Made by a program: the position numbers and the translations under genes
The notes under the pieces: model-generated
Databases searched by the model: none
What the model saw: only the letters and a program-made list of their open reading frames with translations
What the model was told of the DNA's origin: nothing
Assembly: GCF_013116745.1 (NCBI RefSeq)
Contig: NZ_JABFOE010000001.1
Coordinates: 62,001-126,000, forward strand
DNA from: Arthrobacter sp. 260
GTDB taxonomy: Bacteria > Actinomycetota > Actinomycetes > Actinomycetales > Micrococcaceae
Length of the DNA stretch: 64,000 nucleotides
Direction: 5' to 3'
Part shown: in pieces, positions 21,214 to 31,292 of the stretch
Layout: each line of letters opens with the position of its first letter
Position numbering within the stretch: the stretch's first letter is position 1

Positions 21214-23544
21214 ATGAGGACCCCGAAGTCGACCTACCGGTTGCAGATCCGATCCGAGTTCGATCTCAGGGATGCCGCCGCGGTGGTGCCCTACCTGCGG
21301 GATCTTGGCGTGGACTGGGTATATCTCTCTCCAGTACTGACCGCTGAACAGGGATCAGGACACGGCTACGACGTCACCAACCCCACCGCCGTCGATCCGG
21401 AGCGCGGCGGGCGCGACGCGTTCGTGGCGCTCTCGGACGCCGCGCACGCCGCGGGACTGGGCGTATTGGTGGATATTGTGCCCAACCACCTGGGAGTGCA
21501 GACCCCCGCCCAGAACCCCTGGTGGTCGTCACTGCTCAAGGGCGGACAGGATTCGCCCAACGCCGAGGCGTTCGACGTCGACTGGGACGCCGCGGGCGGG
21601 AAGATCCGCCTGCCGGTGCTCGGCGACGGCGAGGACGAGCTCGCCGCCCTGGAGCTCGACGGCGGGGAGCTGCGCTACTACGACCACCGGTTCCCGATCG
21701 CCGACGGCAGCTACGAAACCGGCGACACCGCTCAGGCGGTGCACGCCCGCCAGCACTACGAGCTGGTGAACTGGCGCCGGGCGGACAGCGAACTGAACTA
21801 CCGCCGCTTCTTCGGCGTGAACACCCTGGCCGGCCTGCGTGTTGAAGTACCGAAGGTGTTTGACGAGTCGCACAGCGAAATCCGGACCTGGTTCGAGGAG
21901 TCCCTCGTGGACGGCCTCCGGATCGACCACCCGGACGGACTCGCCGACCCGGCCGGCTACCTCGACCGGCTGCGTGAGCTCACCGGTGGCGCCTACGTGC
22001 TCGTGGAAAAGATCCTCGAGCCGGGGGAAACCCTCCCGGCCGACTGGGCCAGCGAAGGCACCACCGGCTACGACGCACTTGCCGACATTGACCGCCTGTT
22101 CGTTGACCCTGCAGGACAGGGCGCCCTGGAGCGGGTAGCACCAGCCGAGGACTTCCACTCGATGATCCACGGCACCAAGCGCGGGATCGCCGATGGCATC
22201 CTCCGGTCCGAGGTACTGCGGCTCACCCGGCTGGTACCCGCCGACGCCGGCCTGGACCCGGAACAGGCTGCCGACGCCATCGCCGAACTGCTCGCGTGCT
22301 TCCCGGTCTACCGGAGCTACCTTCCGGGCGGGGCGGATTACCTCGACGACGCGGTCATCGCCGCCCAGGTGCGCCGGCCGGATCTCGCCGACACCCTGAA
22401 GGCGCTGCACCCCCTGCTCAACCCCTACCTCGCTGAGCCCGACGCCGCAGGGTCTGACAACCCCATGACCGAGCTGGCCATCCGGTTCCAGCAGACCTCG
22501 GGCATGGTGATGGCCAAGGGCGTCGAAGACACGGCGTTCTACCGGTACAACCGGCTGACCTCGCTCAACGAGGTGGGCGCTGACCCGTCAATCTTCTCCA
22601 TCGACCGGGTCGAGATGCACAACCGTCTCCTCCGGCGCCAGCGCGACAACCCGCTCTCGATGACGGCGCTCAGCACCCACGACACCAAACGCAGCGAGGA
22701 CACCCGGGCCAGGATCAGCGTCCTGTCCGAAATGGCCGACGAGTGGGCGGCCGTGCTCGGTCAGCTCGACGACGCGGCACCTGTCGGCGACCCGGCGTTC
22801 TCCTCACTGCTGTGGCAGGCCATGGTTGGCGCCTGGCCGCTGAGCCGCGAGCGGGCGCACGCCTACGTGGAGAAGGCATCCCGCGAGGCGGATTCCAGCA
22901 CCCACTGGACCGCGCCGAACGAGGCCTTCGAAGACCGCATGCACGCCGCAGTGGACGCTGCCTACGACACCCCCGCGGTCAACGCGCTGGTCACCGACCT
23001 GGTGGACAGGATCAAGGGTTACGGCTGGTCCAACTCTCTCGGCGCCAAGCTTCTGCAGCTGACCATGCCAGGTGTCCCCGACGTATACCAGGGCTCCGAA
23101 TTCTGGGAAGACTCCCTGGTGGACCCGGACAACCGCCGCCCGGTGGACTACGACGCGCGGAAGCAGTCCCTCGTGGACCTCGCCTTCGGTGCGCTGCCCG
23201 CCGTTGACGACGGCGCGGTCGCCAAGCTGCTGGTCGTGTCCCGCGCACTGAAGCTCCGCCGTGACCGGCCGGAACTCTTCGACGGCTACACGGCCGTTCC
23301 GGCAGCGGGTGCGGCAGCCGATCATGTCTTCGGCTTCGACCGTGGGGGAGCCATCACCCTTCTCACCCGGCTCCCGCTGGGGCTCCAGCGGCGTGGCGGC
23401 TGGCAGGACACCACCATCGTCCTCCCGGAGGGCCAGTACAGCTGCGCCATCACCGGGTCAACCTTCTCCGGGGGCGCCGTGCCTGCCGAAACCATCTTTG
23501 AGACCTACCCTGTAGCACTGCTGATCCGGGAGGACGCATCATGA
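21214..23544 (+). CDS. treY: Malto-oligosyltrehalose synthase
   Basis: 776 residues. It turns the reducing-end alpha-1,4 bond of malto-oligosaccharides into an alpha,alpha-1,1 bond. Family signatures: STYRLQI at the N-terminus, [21 protein letters not shown], the nucleophile region [27 protein letters not shown] (acid) and [16 protein letters not shown] (third acid). The length fits the family. ATG preceded by AGGAG. Its stop overlaps the treZ start by 4 bases. Confidence 0.96.
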   Translation: MRTPKSTYRLQIRSEFDLRDAAAVVPYLRDLGVDWVYLSPVLTAEQGSGHGYDVTNPTAVDPERGGRDAFVALSDAAHAAGLGVLVDIVPNHLGVQTPAQNPWWSSLLKGGQDSPNAEAFDVDWDAAGGKIRLPVLGDGEDELAALELDGGELRYYDHRFPIADGSYETGDTAQAVHARQHYELVNWRRADSELNYRRFFGVNTLAGLRVEVPKVFDESHSEIRTWFEESLVDGLRIDHPDGLADPAGYLDRLRELTGGAYVLVEKILEPGETLPADWASEGTTGYDALADIDRLFVDPAGQGALERVAPAEDFHSMIHGTKRGIADGILRSEVLRLTRLVPADAGLDPEQAADAIAELLACFPVYRSYLPGGADYLDDAVIAAQVRRPDLADTLKALHPLLNPYLAEPDAAGSDNPMTELAIRFQQTSGMVMAKGVEDTAFYRYNRLTSLNEVGADPSIFSIDRVEMHNRLLRRQRDNPLSMTALSTHDTKRSEDTRARISVLSEMADEWAAVLGQLDDAAPVGDPAFSSLLWQAMVGAWPLSRERAHAYVEKASREADSSTHWTAPNEAFEDRMHAAVDAAYDTPAVNALVTDLVDRIKGYGWSNSLGAKLLQLTMPGVPDVYQGSEFWEDSLVDPDNRRPVDYDARKQSLVDLAFGALPAVDDGAVAKLLVVSRALKLRRDRPELFDGYTAVPAAGAAADHVFGFDRGGAITLLTRLPLGLQRRGGWQDTTIVLPEGQYSCAITGSTFSGGAVPAETIFETYPVALLIREDAS

Positions 23545-25277
23545 GGAAACCCTTCGACGTCTGGGCCCCCAAGGCCACAACCCTTTCGCTGCTGGCGGGA
23601 GGCTCCACCACCACCATGACCAGAGGCGACGACGGTTGGTGGACCGCCGACACGGCACCCGCAGTCACCGGGGACATTGACTACGGGTACCTGGTGGATG
23701 GCGCCGAGTCGCCGATCCCGGATCCCCGCTCACGCCGCCAGCCTGACGGCGTGCACGGGCTCTCCCGGACCTTTGATGCCGGCGCCCACACCTGGCAGGA
23801 CAGCTCCTGGGTCTCACCCGGCCTGGCCGGCGGGGCAATCTACGAACTGCACATCGGGACCTTCACCCCCGAGGGCACCTTCGACGCGGCCATCGCGAAG
23901 CTGGACTACCTGGTGGACCTGGGTGTGCAGCACGTTGAGCTGCTCCCGGTCAACGCGTTCAACGGCACCCACAACTGGGGTTACGACGGCGTCCTCTGGT
24001 ACGCCATCCAGGAAACCTACGGGGGACCCGCCGCATACCAGCGGTTCGTCGACGCAGCCCACCAGCGCGGCCTCGGCGTCATCCAGGATGTGGTGCACAA
24101 CCACCTGGGACCCAGCGGCAACTATCTGGGCCAGTTCGCGCCCTACCTCACCGAGGGCAAGGCCAACACCTGGGGCGATTCCCTCAACCTCGACGGACCA
24201 CAGTCCGACGAGGTCCGCCGCTACGTGCTCGACAACATCGCGATGTTCTTCAGGGACTTCCACGTCGACGGCCTGCGCCTGGACGCAGTGCACGCACTGC
24301 ACGACGAGCGTGCCGTCCACATTCTTGAGGAATTCGCTGCCGAAACTGACGCCTGCGCCCAGGAACTGGGCAAGCCCCTGTTTCTGATCGCCGAATCCGA
24401 CCTGAACAATCCGCGGCTGATCACCTCACGGACCAGCGGTGGTTACGGGCTCGCCGGCCAGTGGAGCGACGACTTCCATCACGCCGTCCACGTCAACGTC
24501 ACCGGTGAAACCGACGGCTACTACGAGGACTTCGACTCCGTTGCCGCCCTGGCGAAGGTGCTCGAACACGGGTTCTTCCACAACGGAACCTACTCCTCGT
24601 TCAGGGAACGCGGTCACGGACGGCCCATCGATCCGGCCCAGGTGTCCACCCACCAACTGGTGGTCTGCACCCAGAACCACGACCAGATCGGCAACCGGGC
24701 GGCCGGCGACCGGATGGGCGCCACGGTGGGCTATGCCCAGCTGGCGCAGGCGGCGGTCCTGAACCTCGCCGGCCCCTACACCCCCATGCTGTTCATGGGC
24801 GAGGAGTACGGGGCGTCCACCCCCTGGCCGTTCTTCACCTCCCACCCCGAACCGGAACTGGGCAAGGCCACCGCCGAAGGACGCCTCCGCGAGTTCGAAC
24901 GGATGGGCTGGGACGCCGACACGGTGCCCAACCCCCAGGACCCCGCCACCTTCGCCTCCGCGAAGCTTGACTGGGCGGAGGCGCAGACCGGAGACCACGC
25001 CCGTCTGCTGGACCTGTACCGCCGCCTGATCCGGCTGCGCCGGGACACCCCCGACCTGATGAACCCGGACTTCACCGCCGTGTCGGTCGAGTTCAGCGAA
25101 CCCGAGAAGTGGTTGGCGCTGCGCCGTGGGGGGACAGTCGTCGTCGTCAATCTTGCCGATGAGGAACGCACTGTCCCCGTCGATGCGGCGCAGGTGCTGC
25201 TGTCCACCGTTTCGGGCGAAGCGCTGGCCGACGGTCGACTTACCCTGCCCGCCCGCGGGTCAGCGATCCTCGGCTGA
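23541..25277 (+). CDS. treZ: Malto-oligosyltrehalose trehalohydrolase
   Basis: 578 residues. It releases trehalose from maltooligosyltrehalose. An N-terminal CBM48-like domain (about 1-95) precedes the GH13 barrel with [12 protein letters not shown] (nucleophile Asp), [14 protein letters not shown] (acid Glu) and [16 protein letters not shown] (third acid), plus [13 protein letters not shown]. Coupled to treY by an ATGA overlap. With GlgX and TreY it completes glycogen-to-trehalose conversion, usually tied to osmotic or desiccation stress. Confidence 0.96.
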   Translation: MRKPFDVWAPKATTLSLLAGGSTTTMTRGDDGWWTADTAPAVTGDIDYGYLVDGAESPIPDPRSRRQPDGVHGLSRTFDAGAHTWQDSSWVSPGLAGGAIYELHIGTFTPEGTFDAAIAKLDYLVDLGVQHVELLPVNAFNGTHNWGYDGVLWYAIQETYGGPAAYQRFVDAAHQRGLGVIQDVVHNHLGPSGNYLGQFAPYLTEGKANTWGDSLNLDGPQSDEVRRYVLDNIAMFFRDFHVDGLRLDAVHALHDERAVHILEEFAAETDACAQELGKPLFLIAESDLNNPRLITSRTSGGYGLAGQWSDDFHHAVHVNVTGETDGYYEDFDSVAALAKVLEHGFFHNGTYSSFRERGHGRPIDPAQVSTHQLVVCTQNHDQIGNRAAGDRMGATVGYAQLAQAAVLNLAGPYTPMLFMGEEYGASTPWPFFTSHPEPELGKATAEGRLREFERMGWDADTVPNPQDPATFASAKLDWAEAQTGDHARLLDLYRRLIRLRRDTPDLMNPDFTAVSVEFSEPEKWLALRRGGTVVVVNLADEERTVPVDAAQVLLSTVSGEALADGRLTLPARGSAILG

Positions 25278-25330
25278 GTCCTCTCAGCTAGTGCCCACCG
25301 CCCCGTTTTCCCCAGAACCAGGAGACTCTC

Positions 25331-26377
25331 ATGACGTATCACCCCGCCGATGACCGGTACGATTCCATGCCCTACCGCAGGGTGGGCCGCAGCGGCCTGC
25401 AGCTGCCCGCGGTGTCGCTGGGCCTATGGCACAACTTTGGGGATGACAAGCCGTTCGCTGACCAGCGCGCCATCCTGCGCCGCGCCTTCGATCTGGGGGT
25501 CACCCACTTCGACCTGGCCAACAACTACGGGCCGCCAGCGGGCAGCGCCGAAACCAACTTCGGCCGCCACCTCAAGGACGACTTCGCACCGTTCCGCGAC
25601 GAACTGGTCATCTCGTCCAAGGCCGGCTACGACATGTGGCCCGGCCCGTACGGCGAATGGGGTTCACGCAAGTACCTGCTCGCGAGCCTGGACCAGTCCC
25701 TGAACCGGATGGGCCTGGACTACGTGGACATCTTCTATAGCCACCGCCCCGACCCCAACACGCCGCTCGAGGAGACCATGGGCGCCCTCGACACCGCCGT
25801 CCGGTCCGGGCGGGCCCTGTACGCGGGCATCTCCTCCTACTCGCCGGAGAAGACGGCCGAGGCTGCGGCGATCCTGCGGGACCTCGGCACGCCGCTGCTG
25901 ATCCACCAGCCCTCCTACTCGATGCTGAACCGGTGGGTGGAGAACGGTACCCCCAACCTCCCCGAGGTGCTGGAACAGGAAGGCGTCGGCTCGATCGCTT
26001 TCTCGCCCCTGGCCCAGGGGCTCCTGACCGACCGCTACCTCGACGGCGTCCCCGAGGGCTCCCGTGCAGCGTCCAACAAGTCGCTGTCGGAAGACCACCT
26101 GTCGGAAGACAACCTGCGCCGGGTGCGCGGCCTGAACGAAATTGCGAAGGGCCGCGGCCAGTCGCTCGCCCAGATGGCGATCGCCTGGATCCTGCGGGAG
26201 CAGTCCAAGGGCAGCGCCATCACCTCGGCGCTGATCGGGGCGTCCAGTGTGAAGCAGCTCGAGAACAGCCTTGCCGCCGTGAAGAACCTCGAGTTCAGCC
26301 AGGACGAGCTCACCAGCATCGACGAGTTCGCTGTCGAGTCGGACATCAACCTGTGGGCCAAGGCCCTCGACGCCTAG
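25331..26377 (+). CDS. Aldo/keto reductase (YghZ-like)
   Basis: 348 residues. A TIM-barrel NADPH-dependent reductase. Visible: the start MPYRRVGRSGLQLPAVSLG, FDLANNYGPPAGSAE (catalytic Asp and Tyr), SSKAGYDMWPGPYGEWGSRKY (Lys), YSHRPDPNTPLEET (His) and the cofactor end GSAITSALIGASSVKQLENS. The extended GPYGEWGSRKY region places it with the YghZ/L-glyceraldehyde-3-phosphate reductase group; the natural substrate is not certain. ATG with AGGAG seven bases upstream. Confidence 0.9.
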   Translation: MTYHPADDRYDSMPYRRVGRSGLQLPAVSLGLWHNFGDDKPFADQRAILRRAFDLGVTHFDLANNYGPPAGSAETNFGRHLKDDFAPFRDELVISSKAGYDMWPGPYGEWGSRKYLLASLDQSLNRMGLDYVDIFYSHRPDPNTPLEETMGALDTAVRSGRALYAGISSYSPEKTAEAAAILRDLGTPLLIHQPSYSMLNRWVENGTPNLPEVLEQEGVGSIAFSPLAQGLLTDRYLDGVPEGSRAASNKSLSEDHLSEDNLRRVRGLNEIAKGRGQSLAQMAIAWILREQSKGSAITSALIGASSVKQLENSLAAVKNLEFSQDELTSIDEFAVESDINLWAKALDA

Positions 26378-26389
26378 GGCTCGCCGCTG

Positions 26390-26935
26390 ATGACCACCGA
26401 GGGTGCACTGCACCTCCGCCCCGCCACCGAAGCGGACTGGCCCGCGCTGTGGGCCATCATGGAACCGGTGGCGCGGGCGGGGGAAACCTACTGCTGGGAC
26501 ACCGGCCTGTCGGAGGCCCAGGCACGGACCGAGTGGCTGGCTCCGGCCGACCCGACAATGCGCGTTTACGTCGCCGAGGCGTTCGCCGGAGCTGAGGCGT
26601 CCAACGGTGCCGGCGGGCATCGCGCCGTCGTCGGGACCGCGCAGCTGCACGCTAACCGGGGTGGAGGCGGGGCCCATGTGGCCAACGCCAGTTTCATGGT
26701 GGCCGGTGACTCCGGGGGCCGGGGCGTCGGCCGGGCACTGGCCGCGCATGTCCTGGCGGAGGCCCGTGAGCAGGGGTACCGTGCCATGCAGTTCAACGCG
26801 GTCGTGGCGGCCAACACCCGGGCGGTTCGCCTGTGGGAGTCACTCGGTTTCACGATCCTCGCCACCGTCCCCGGAGCCTTCAGGCACCCGGTCGAGGGGT
26901 TCGTCGGGCTGCACATCATGTTCCGCGACCTCTGA
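26390..26935 (+). CDS. GNAT-family N-acetyltransferase
   Basis: 181 residues. The GNAT fold is seen in LHLRPATEADWPALWAIMEPV at the start, the acetyl-CoA loop SGGRGVGRALAAHVLAEAREQGY and the motif B region NTRAVRLWESLGF, ending AFRHPVEGFVGLHIMFRDL. It resembles phosphinothricin/L-amino acid N-acyltransferases, but the substrate cannot be told. It starts 12 bases after the aldo/keto reductase stop and has no obvious Shine-Dalgarno site, so translation may be coupled. Confidence 0.88.
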   Translation: MTTEGALHLRPATEADWPALWAIMEPVARAGETYCWDTGLSEAQARTEWLAPADPTMRVYVAEAFAGAEASNGAGGHRAVVGTAQLHANRGGGGAHVANASFMVAGDSGGRGVGRALAAHVLAEAREQGYRAMQFNAVVAANTRAVRLWESLGFTILATVPGAFRHPVEGFVGLHIMFRDL

Positions 26936-26963
26936 CCTTCCGCGATTCCCGCCGGGAGAGCGG

Positions 26964-28310
26964 CTACTCCCAGAAGGCCGCCAGGTCGGGGAATTCCCGT
27001 TCGTAGCCCCTCAACAGCCGGGTGGCAGCGTGCGCGGAATCGATCAGTGGATGCAGCAGGAACGCCCGCAGGGCGGCGTCCCGGTCAGCGTGCACCGCCG
27101 CCTGCACCACCGCTTCCTCGACGGCCAGCACCTGCGCCATCAGACCCAGCTGGTGCGGGGCGAGGGGGTTGGCGGGCAGCGGCGTCGCCCCCGTCCGGTC
27201 CAGGCGGGCCGGGACCTCGACGACGGCGTCCGCCGGTAGCGAGGGCAGCGCACCGTTGTTCCGGACATTGACGATCAGCTCGGTGGTTTGTCCAGTGAGC
27301 AGGGCCCGCATCGCCGCGAGGGCAATCCGCTCGTAGCCGCCACCGGCCAGGTCGGCTTCGTCCCGCACTGCGGCGTCCGGACGGGCTTCCGACAGGTAAC
27401 CCTCCTCCCGGGCGAGGCGTGCCCCCTCCCACACCGCAAAGGGCTCAGGGGCGGTCAACAGTTCCGTGTAGAGTCCCTCCTGCTGACGATGCAGGAACGC
27501 GCCCCGCGTTTCCGCTGAGCCAGCCAGTGAGCGCACTGCCTCACGGTGGAAGTAGTAGTAGAACAGGTACTCGTTCGGGATGGCCCGCAGGAGCTGCGGC
27601 AGGTCAGGGCCGAAGACCCGACCCTCCTCGAAGGACGCCAGTCGCTGCGGGTCGGCCAGGAGCTCCGGCAGCCGGTCGGCGCCGTCAAAGGTCAGTCCCC
27701 GCAGCCAGCCCAGGTGGTTCAACCCCACGTAGTCCACCCCGGCGAGCGACCCCTCCCTCAGTGGCACCCCCGCCGCGTGGGCGGCCCGTGACACCAGCCC
27801 GGAGGCTGAATCGCAGATCCCGATCACCGTGTCGCCGAGCACCCCCTGCACGGCCCGGGTCACCATCCCCGCCGGGTTGGTGAAGTTGATCAGCCACGCG
27901 TCTGGGCAGACCCGCCGCATGGACTCGGCCACCGCGAGCATCTGGGGCACCGACCGGAGGGCGTAGGAGATACCGCCCGCACCGACCGTCTCCTGGCCCA
28001 GCAGCCCCTCGGCCAGCGCCACCCGCTCGTCAATCACGCGTCCCGCGGCCCCTCCGCTGCGGATGGCGGAGAACACGACGTCCGCCCCCACCAGCGCCGC
28101 GTCGAGCCTGGTCACGGTCTCGAGGTGGGGGCGGCTGGACCCGGCGGGCAGCGGCATGGTGTGCAGGACCCGGGCGATGGCGTCCAACCGGGTGGGCTCG
28201 GCATCGTGCAGCACCACCTGGTCGATGAGCCCGGCGAACTGGCCCGTTGACAGGGCCCGGTACACCAGGGGCACCCTGAACCCGCCGCCTCCCACGATGA
28301 CCAGTTTCAT
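26964..28310 (-). CDS. GH4 glycosidase (6-phospho-beta-glucosidase type)
   Basis: 448 residues. The N-terminal Rossmann motif KLVIVGGGGFRVPLVYRAL binds NAD; LINFTNPAGM and the metal-ligand segment GICDSASGL, plus GLNHLGW, are GH4 signatures. GH4 enzymes use NAD+ and a divalent metal in a redox-assisted elimination, not acid hydrolysis. Substrate range in GH4 is wide (phospho-beta-glucosides, alpha-glucosides, galactosides), so 6-phospho-beta-glucosidase is the likeliest name only. ATG preceded by GGAGGG. Divergent from a PfkB kinase 90 bases away. Confidence 0.85.
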   Translation of the reverse strand: MKLVIVGGGGFRVPLVYRALSTGQFAGLIDQVVLHDAEPTRLDAIARVLHTMPLPAGSSRPHLETVTRLDAALVGADVVFSAIRSGGAAGRVIDERVALAEGLLGQETVGAGGISYALRSVPQMLAVAESMRRVCPDAWLINFTNPAGMVTRAVQGVLGDTVIGICDSASGLVSRAAHAAGVPLREGSLAGVDYVGLNHLGWLRGLTFDGADRLPELLADPQRLASFEEGRVFGPDLPQLLRAIPNEYLFYYYFHREAVRSLAGSAETRGAFLHRQQEGLYTELLTAPEPFAVWEGARLAREEGYLSEARPDAAVRDEADLAGGGYERIALAAMRALLTGQTTELIVNVRNNGALPSLPADAVVEVPARLDRTGATPLPANPLAPHQLGLMAQVLAVEEAVVQAAVHADRDAALRAFLLHPLIDSAHAATRLLRGYEREFPDLAAFWE

Positions 28311-28387
28311 TGACCCTCCACGCTGTCGGTGTTCCCCTCAGGGCAGGCCAGGTCCGCTCCGGTTGCTGGGTGCGGTGAGCCTAAGAG

Positions 28388-28400
28388 TATTGTGCCGTAC
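28388..28400 (+). promoter_or_regulatory. Possible leaderless -10 box of the PfkB kinase
   Basis: TATTGT (28388-28393) lies seven bases before the ATG at 28401. It favours this ATG over the in-frame start at 28329. Confidence 0.4.
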
Positions 28401-29489
28401 ATGGGCACCGCGCATCGTTTCGATCCACTGGCCGATAGCCGCACCGCGGCCGACCCGGAGTTTGACCTGCTTCTGAGCGGGTCGGTGTTCCTTGACATTG
28501 TTTTCACGGGCCTCGAACACCTGCCGTCACCCGGCACCGAGGTGTGGGCGGACGGGATGGGGTCCTGCCCCGGCGGTGTCGCTAACCAGGCGATCGCTGC
28601 GAGCCGCCTCGGGTTGCGCACCACCCTGTCGGCGGCATTCGGGGACGACGGCTACGGCGACTACAACAAGGGCATCCTCCGCGATCAGGAATACGTTGAC
28701 CTGTCCCGGTCGAGGACGTTCGAGAACTGGCACTCGCCGGTCACCGTGTCACTGTCCGTCCAGCGGGATCGCTCGATGGTGACCCACGGCCATCCTTCAC
28801 CGATGTCCGCCACCGACCTCATCGGCGACCCGCCCCCACGCTGCCGTGCCGCCGTCGTCAGCGTCGAACCGGAGCTTGCCCCCTGGGCCCTGGCTGCGCA
28901 GGCCAGCGGTACCCGGCTTTTCGGCGATGTGGGGTGGGACCCGACCGGCCAGTGGGCGGGCAGTGCCCTGGACACCCTGCAGTACTTCCACGCGTTCATG
29001 CCCAACGACATCGAAGCGATGGCGTACACCCGCACCGACGACCCGTGGGCGGCGCTGTACGCGCTCGCCGACCGGGTGCCGGTGGCAGTGGTCACCGTGG
29101 GCCAGCAGGGAGCGATCGCCATCGACTCGATCACTGGTGAGGAGGAGTGGGTTCCCGCCCTCCCGGTGAAGGCATACGACCCGACCGGTGCGGGCGACTG
29201 CTTCGGCGCTGCCTTCGTGATGGGGGAGCTCGCCGGGTTTTCCCTGGCGGACCGGCTCCGGTTCGCGAACCTGTGCGCCGCCCTCTCCGTCCAGGAGGTC
29301 GGAGGATCGCTGGCCGCGCCCGGCTGGGGCGATATCGCCGACTGGTGGCACCGGATGAGCGCCTCCCGGGAGAACGTGCGGAAACAATGGCTGCGGCGCT
29401 ACGAATTCCTCGAGGACATGATCGCCGGGGTCCCGCCGGGAGCCGTCCGGCGCGCCTCGGCGACCATCGCCCACCAGTCCGACGCCTGA
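28401..29489 (+). CDS. PfkB-family carbohydrate kinase
   Basis: 362 residues from the chosen ATG (386 if the in-frame ATG at 28329 is used, but that part has no family likeness and covers the likely promoter). Ribokinase-fold signatures: LLLSGSVFLDIVFTGLE, the sugar-binding SCPGGVANQAIAASRLG and the catalytic loop DPTGAGDCFGAAF (catalytic Asp). The substrate is unknown. Divergent from the GH4 glycosidase, so the kinase may supply or use the phospho-sugar that enzyme handles; that is inference. Confidence 0.88.
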   Translation: MGTAHRFDPLADSRTAADPEFDLLLSGSVFLDIVFTGLEHLPSPGTEVWADGMGSCPGGVANQAIAASRLGLRTTLSAAFGDDGYGDYNKGILRDQEYVDLSRSRTFENWHSPVTVSLSVQRDRSMVTHGHPSPMSATDLIGDPPPRCRAAVVSVEPELAPWALAAQASGTRLFGDVGWDPTGQWAGSALDTLQYFHAFMPNDIEAMAYTRTDDPWAALYALADRVPVAVVTVGQQGAIAIDSITGEEEWVPALPVKAYDPTGAGDCFGAAFVMGELAGFSLADRLRFANLCAALSVQEVGGSLAAPGWGDIADWWHRMSASRENVRKQWLRRYEFLEDMIAGVPPGAVRRASATIAHQSDA

Positions 29490-29560
29490 CCCTGCGTTTC
29501 CCGCCGGGGCTTCAGGGCCAGCGCGCTGGACCGGCTGCGTTCCGCACGCAGCAGAAATGA

Positions 29561-29572
29561 CAGAATGGACCA
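29561..29572 (+). promoter_or_regulatory. Possible leaderless -10 box of alr
   Basis: CAGAAT (29561-29566) lies six bases before the GTG at 29573. A 7-base hairpin (29539-29557) lies just upstream. No Shine-Dalgarno sequence. Confidence 0.35.
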
Positions 29573-30748
29573 GTGAGTTTCTCTACTGTTCCCCCGCCCG
29601 TTGAACGCCGGGTGGAGATCGATCTGTCAGCGGTGCGCCACAATGTCAGGCACATCGCCGACGTCGTCAGTCCCGCCCGGGTGATGGCGGTTGTCAAAGC
29701 CGACGGTTACGGGCACGGGGCGCTCCCTGTGGCCCGCGCGGCACTTCAGTCGGGTGCCACCTGGCTGGGGGTCGCCCACATCACCGAGGCGCTCCGGCTG
29801 CGGGAAGCAGGCATCGACGCCCCCATCCTGGCCTGGCTGCACACCGTCGAGTCCGACTTCGGTGCAGCCATCCGGGACAGCATCGACGTCGGCGTCTCCG
29901 GCTGGGAGCTGGGGCACCTGGCGGCAGCCGCCCGGCGCGAGGAACGCCCGGCCAGGGTCCACCTGAAGATCGACACCGGTCTGGGCCGCAACGGCTGCCC
30001 ACCCGAGCAGTGGGAGGCGCTGCTCAGCCTTGCCCTGCAGTACCAGGAGGAGGGCCTACTGCGCGTGGTCGGAATCTTCTCCCACCTCGCCGTCGCCGAC
30101 GAACCCGACCGCCACGAGACCGACGAGCAGGTCCGCCGGTTCCGGGAGGCTGTCGCCGCCGCGGAGAACGCCGGCGTCGACGTTGAACTCCGGCACCTCG
30201 CCAACACCCCCGGAGCCCTGTCCCGCCCCGACACCCACTTCGACCTGGTGCGGGTGGGTCTCGGCATCTACGGACTGTCACCGTTCCACGGTCAGAGCTC
30301 CGCAGCGCTCGGCCTGCGCCCGGCCATGCGCTTCGTGACGTCGGTGGCCAGCTGTAAGGAGGTCCCGGCCGGACAGGGGGTCTCCTACGGGCTCACCTAC
30401 CGCACGACCCGGCCCACCACCCTCGCCCTGATCCCGGTGGGCTATGCCGACGGCGTCCCCCGGGTGGCGACCGGTGCTCCCGTCCTGGTGGGCGGTCGCA
30501 CCTACCCGGTGGTGGGAAAGATCGCCATGGACCAGCTGGTGATCGATCTGCAGGCCACCGGGATCGCCGGAACTGAGCGGAGCGTCCTGGGGCTCCCCGC
30601 CGTCCTGTTCGGCGGCAACGCCGACGAACCGTCGGCCGATGACTGGGCCGACGCCAGCCGATCCATCAACTACGAGGTTGTGACCCGGATCAGCGGCCGC
30701 GTCCAACGGACCTACCTCAACGGGACGGACACCAGTGCAGCCCAGTAA
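29573..30748 (+). CDS. alr: Alanine racemase
   Basis: 391 residues. A PLP enzyme making D-alanine for peptidoglycan. The PLP lysine lies in AVVKADGYGHGA, the second catalytic residue (Tyr) in GVSYGLTYRT, and the sequence also holds IDTGLGRNG and a late VGKIAMDQLVIDL. GTG start in frame with RVEIDLSAVRHN. First of a tight series with tsaE, tsaB, rimI and tsaD, an order common in actinobacteria. Confidence 0.97.
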   Translation: MSFSTVPPPVERRVEIDLSAVRHNVRHIADVVSPARVMAVVKADGYGHGALPVARAALQSGATWLGVAHITEALRLREAGIDAPILAWLHTVESDFGAAIRDSIDVGVSGWELGHLAAAARREERPARVHLKIDTGLGRNGCPPEQWEALLSLALQYQEEGLLRVVGIFSHLAVADEPDRHETDEQVRRFREAVAAAENAGVDVELRHLANTPGALSRPDTHFDLVRVGLGIYGLSPFHGQSSAALGLRPAMRFVTSVASCKEVPAGQGVSYGLTYRTTRPTTLALIPVGYADGVPRVATGAPVLVGGRTYPVVGKIAMDQLVIDLQATGIAGTERSVLGLPAVLFGGNADEPSADDWADASRSINYEVVTRISGRVQRTYLNGTDTSAAQ

Positions 30749-31283
30749 CGGCGTCGACGGGCAGCAGTGGACCCGCACCCTCACCGTCCACTCGGTGGCC
30801 GAACTGCAGCGCTTCGCGGCCGGTCTCGGCGGTGACCTCGCCGCAGGTGACCTGCTGATCCTGACCGGCGGGCTGGGCGCAGGCAAGACCACCTTCACCC
30901 AGGGGCTCGGGCGGGGGCTGGGGGTCCGCCCCGGCATCATCTCGCCGACCTTCGTGCTGGTCCGGGTACACCCTCCGCTCTCCGGCGGACCGGCCCTGGT
31001 GCACGTCGACGCCTACCGGCTGGAATCAGCCGCCGACATTGACGACCTCGACCTGGAATCGACGATGGACTCCAGCGTCACCGTCGTGGAATGGGGCGCC
31101 GGGAGGGTGGAGCACCTGGCCGCCAACCGCCTGGAGATCCGCCTGGAGCGGCCGGTGGGCTCGCAGCCAGTCCCCTCGTCGTCGCCGGAGACCGACGACG
31201 ACGACGAACCCCGCGAGGTGCTCATCACCGCCTTCGGTCAGCGCTGGGCGAATACGCGGCCCGCCGTCGGCCTGCTCGATTAG
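30735..31283 (+). CDS. tsaE: tRNA t6A37 synthesis ATPase TsaE
   Basis: 182 residues. P-loop GGLGAGKTTFTQGL, SPTFVLVRVHPP, HVDAYRLESAADIDDLD and VTVVEWGAGRVE match TsaE. It supports TsaB-TsaD in making threonylcarbamoyladenosine at position 37 of ANN-decoding tRNAs. The GTG start overlaps the alr end by 14 bases. The C-terminal part is extended (about 30 residues, acidic Ser/Asp-rich stretch). TsaC is not in this window. Confidence 0.93.
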   Translation: MQPSNGVDGQQWTRTLTVHSVAELQRFAAGLGGDLAAGDLLILTGGLGAGKTTFTQGLGRGLGVRPGIISPTFVLVRVHPPLSGGPALVHVDAYRLESAADIDDLDLESTMDSSVTVVEWGAGRVEHLAANRLEIRLERPVGSQPVPSSSPETDDDDEPREVLITAFGQRWANTRPAVGLLD

Positions 31284-31292
31284 GCTGGCAGG
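31281..31292 (+). promoter_or_regulatory. Possible internal -10 box of tsaB overlapping the tsaE stop
   Basis: TAGGCT (31281-31286) includes the TAG stop of tsaE and lies six bases before the tsaB ATG at 31293. The only purine-rich stretch (GGCAGG) abuts the ATG, too close to work as a Shine-Dalgarno site. Confidence 0.4.

Noticed and set aside
25664-26749. 361-residue minus-strand frame
   Set aside because: Antisense to the aldo/keto reductase and GNAT genes; no motifs.
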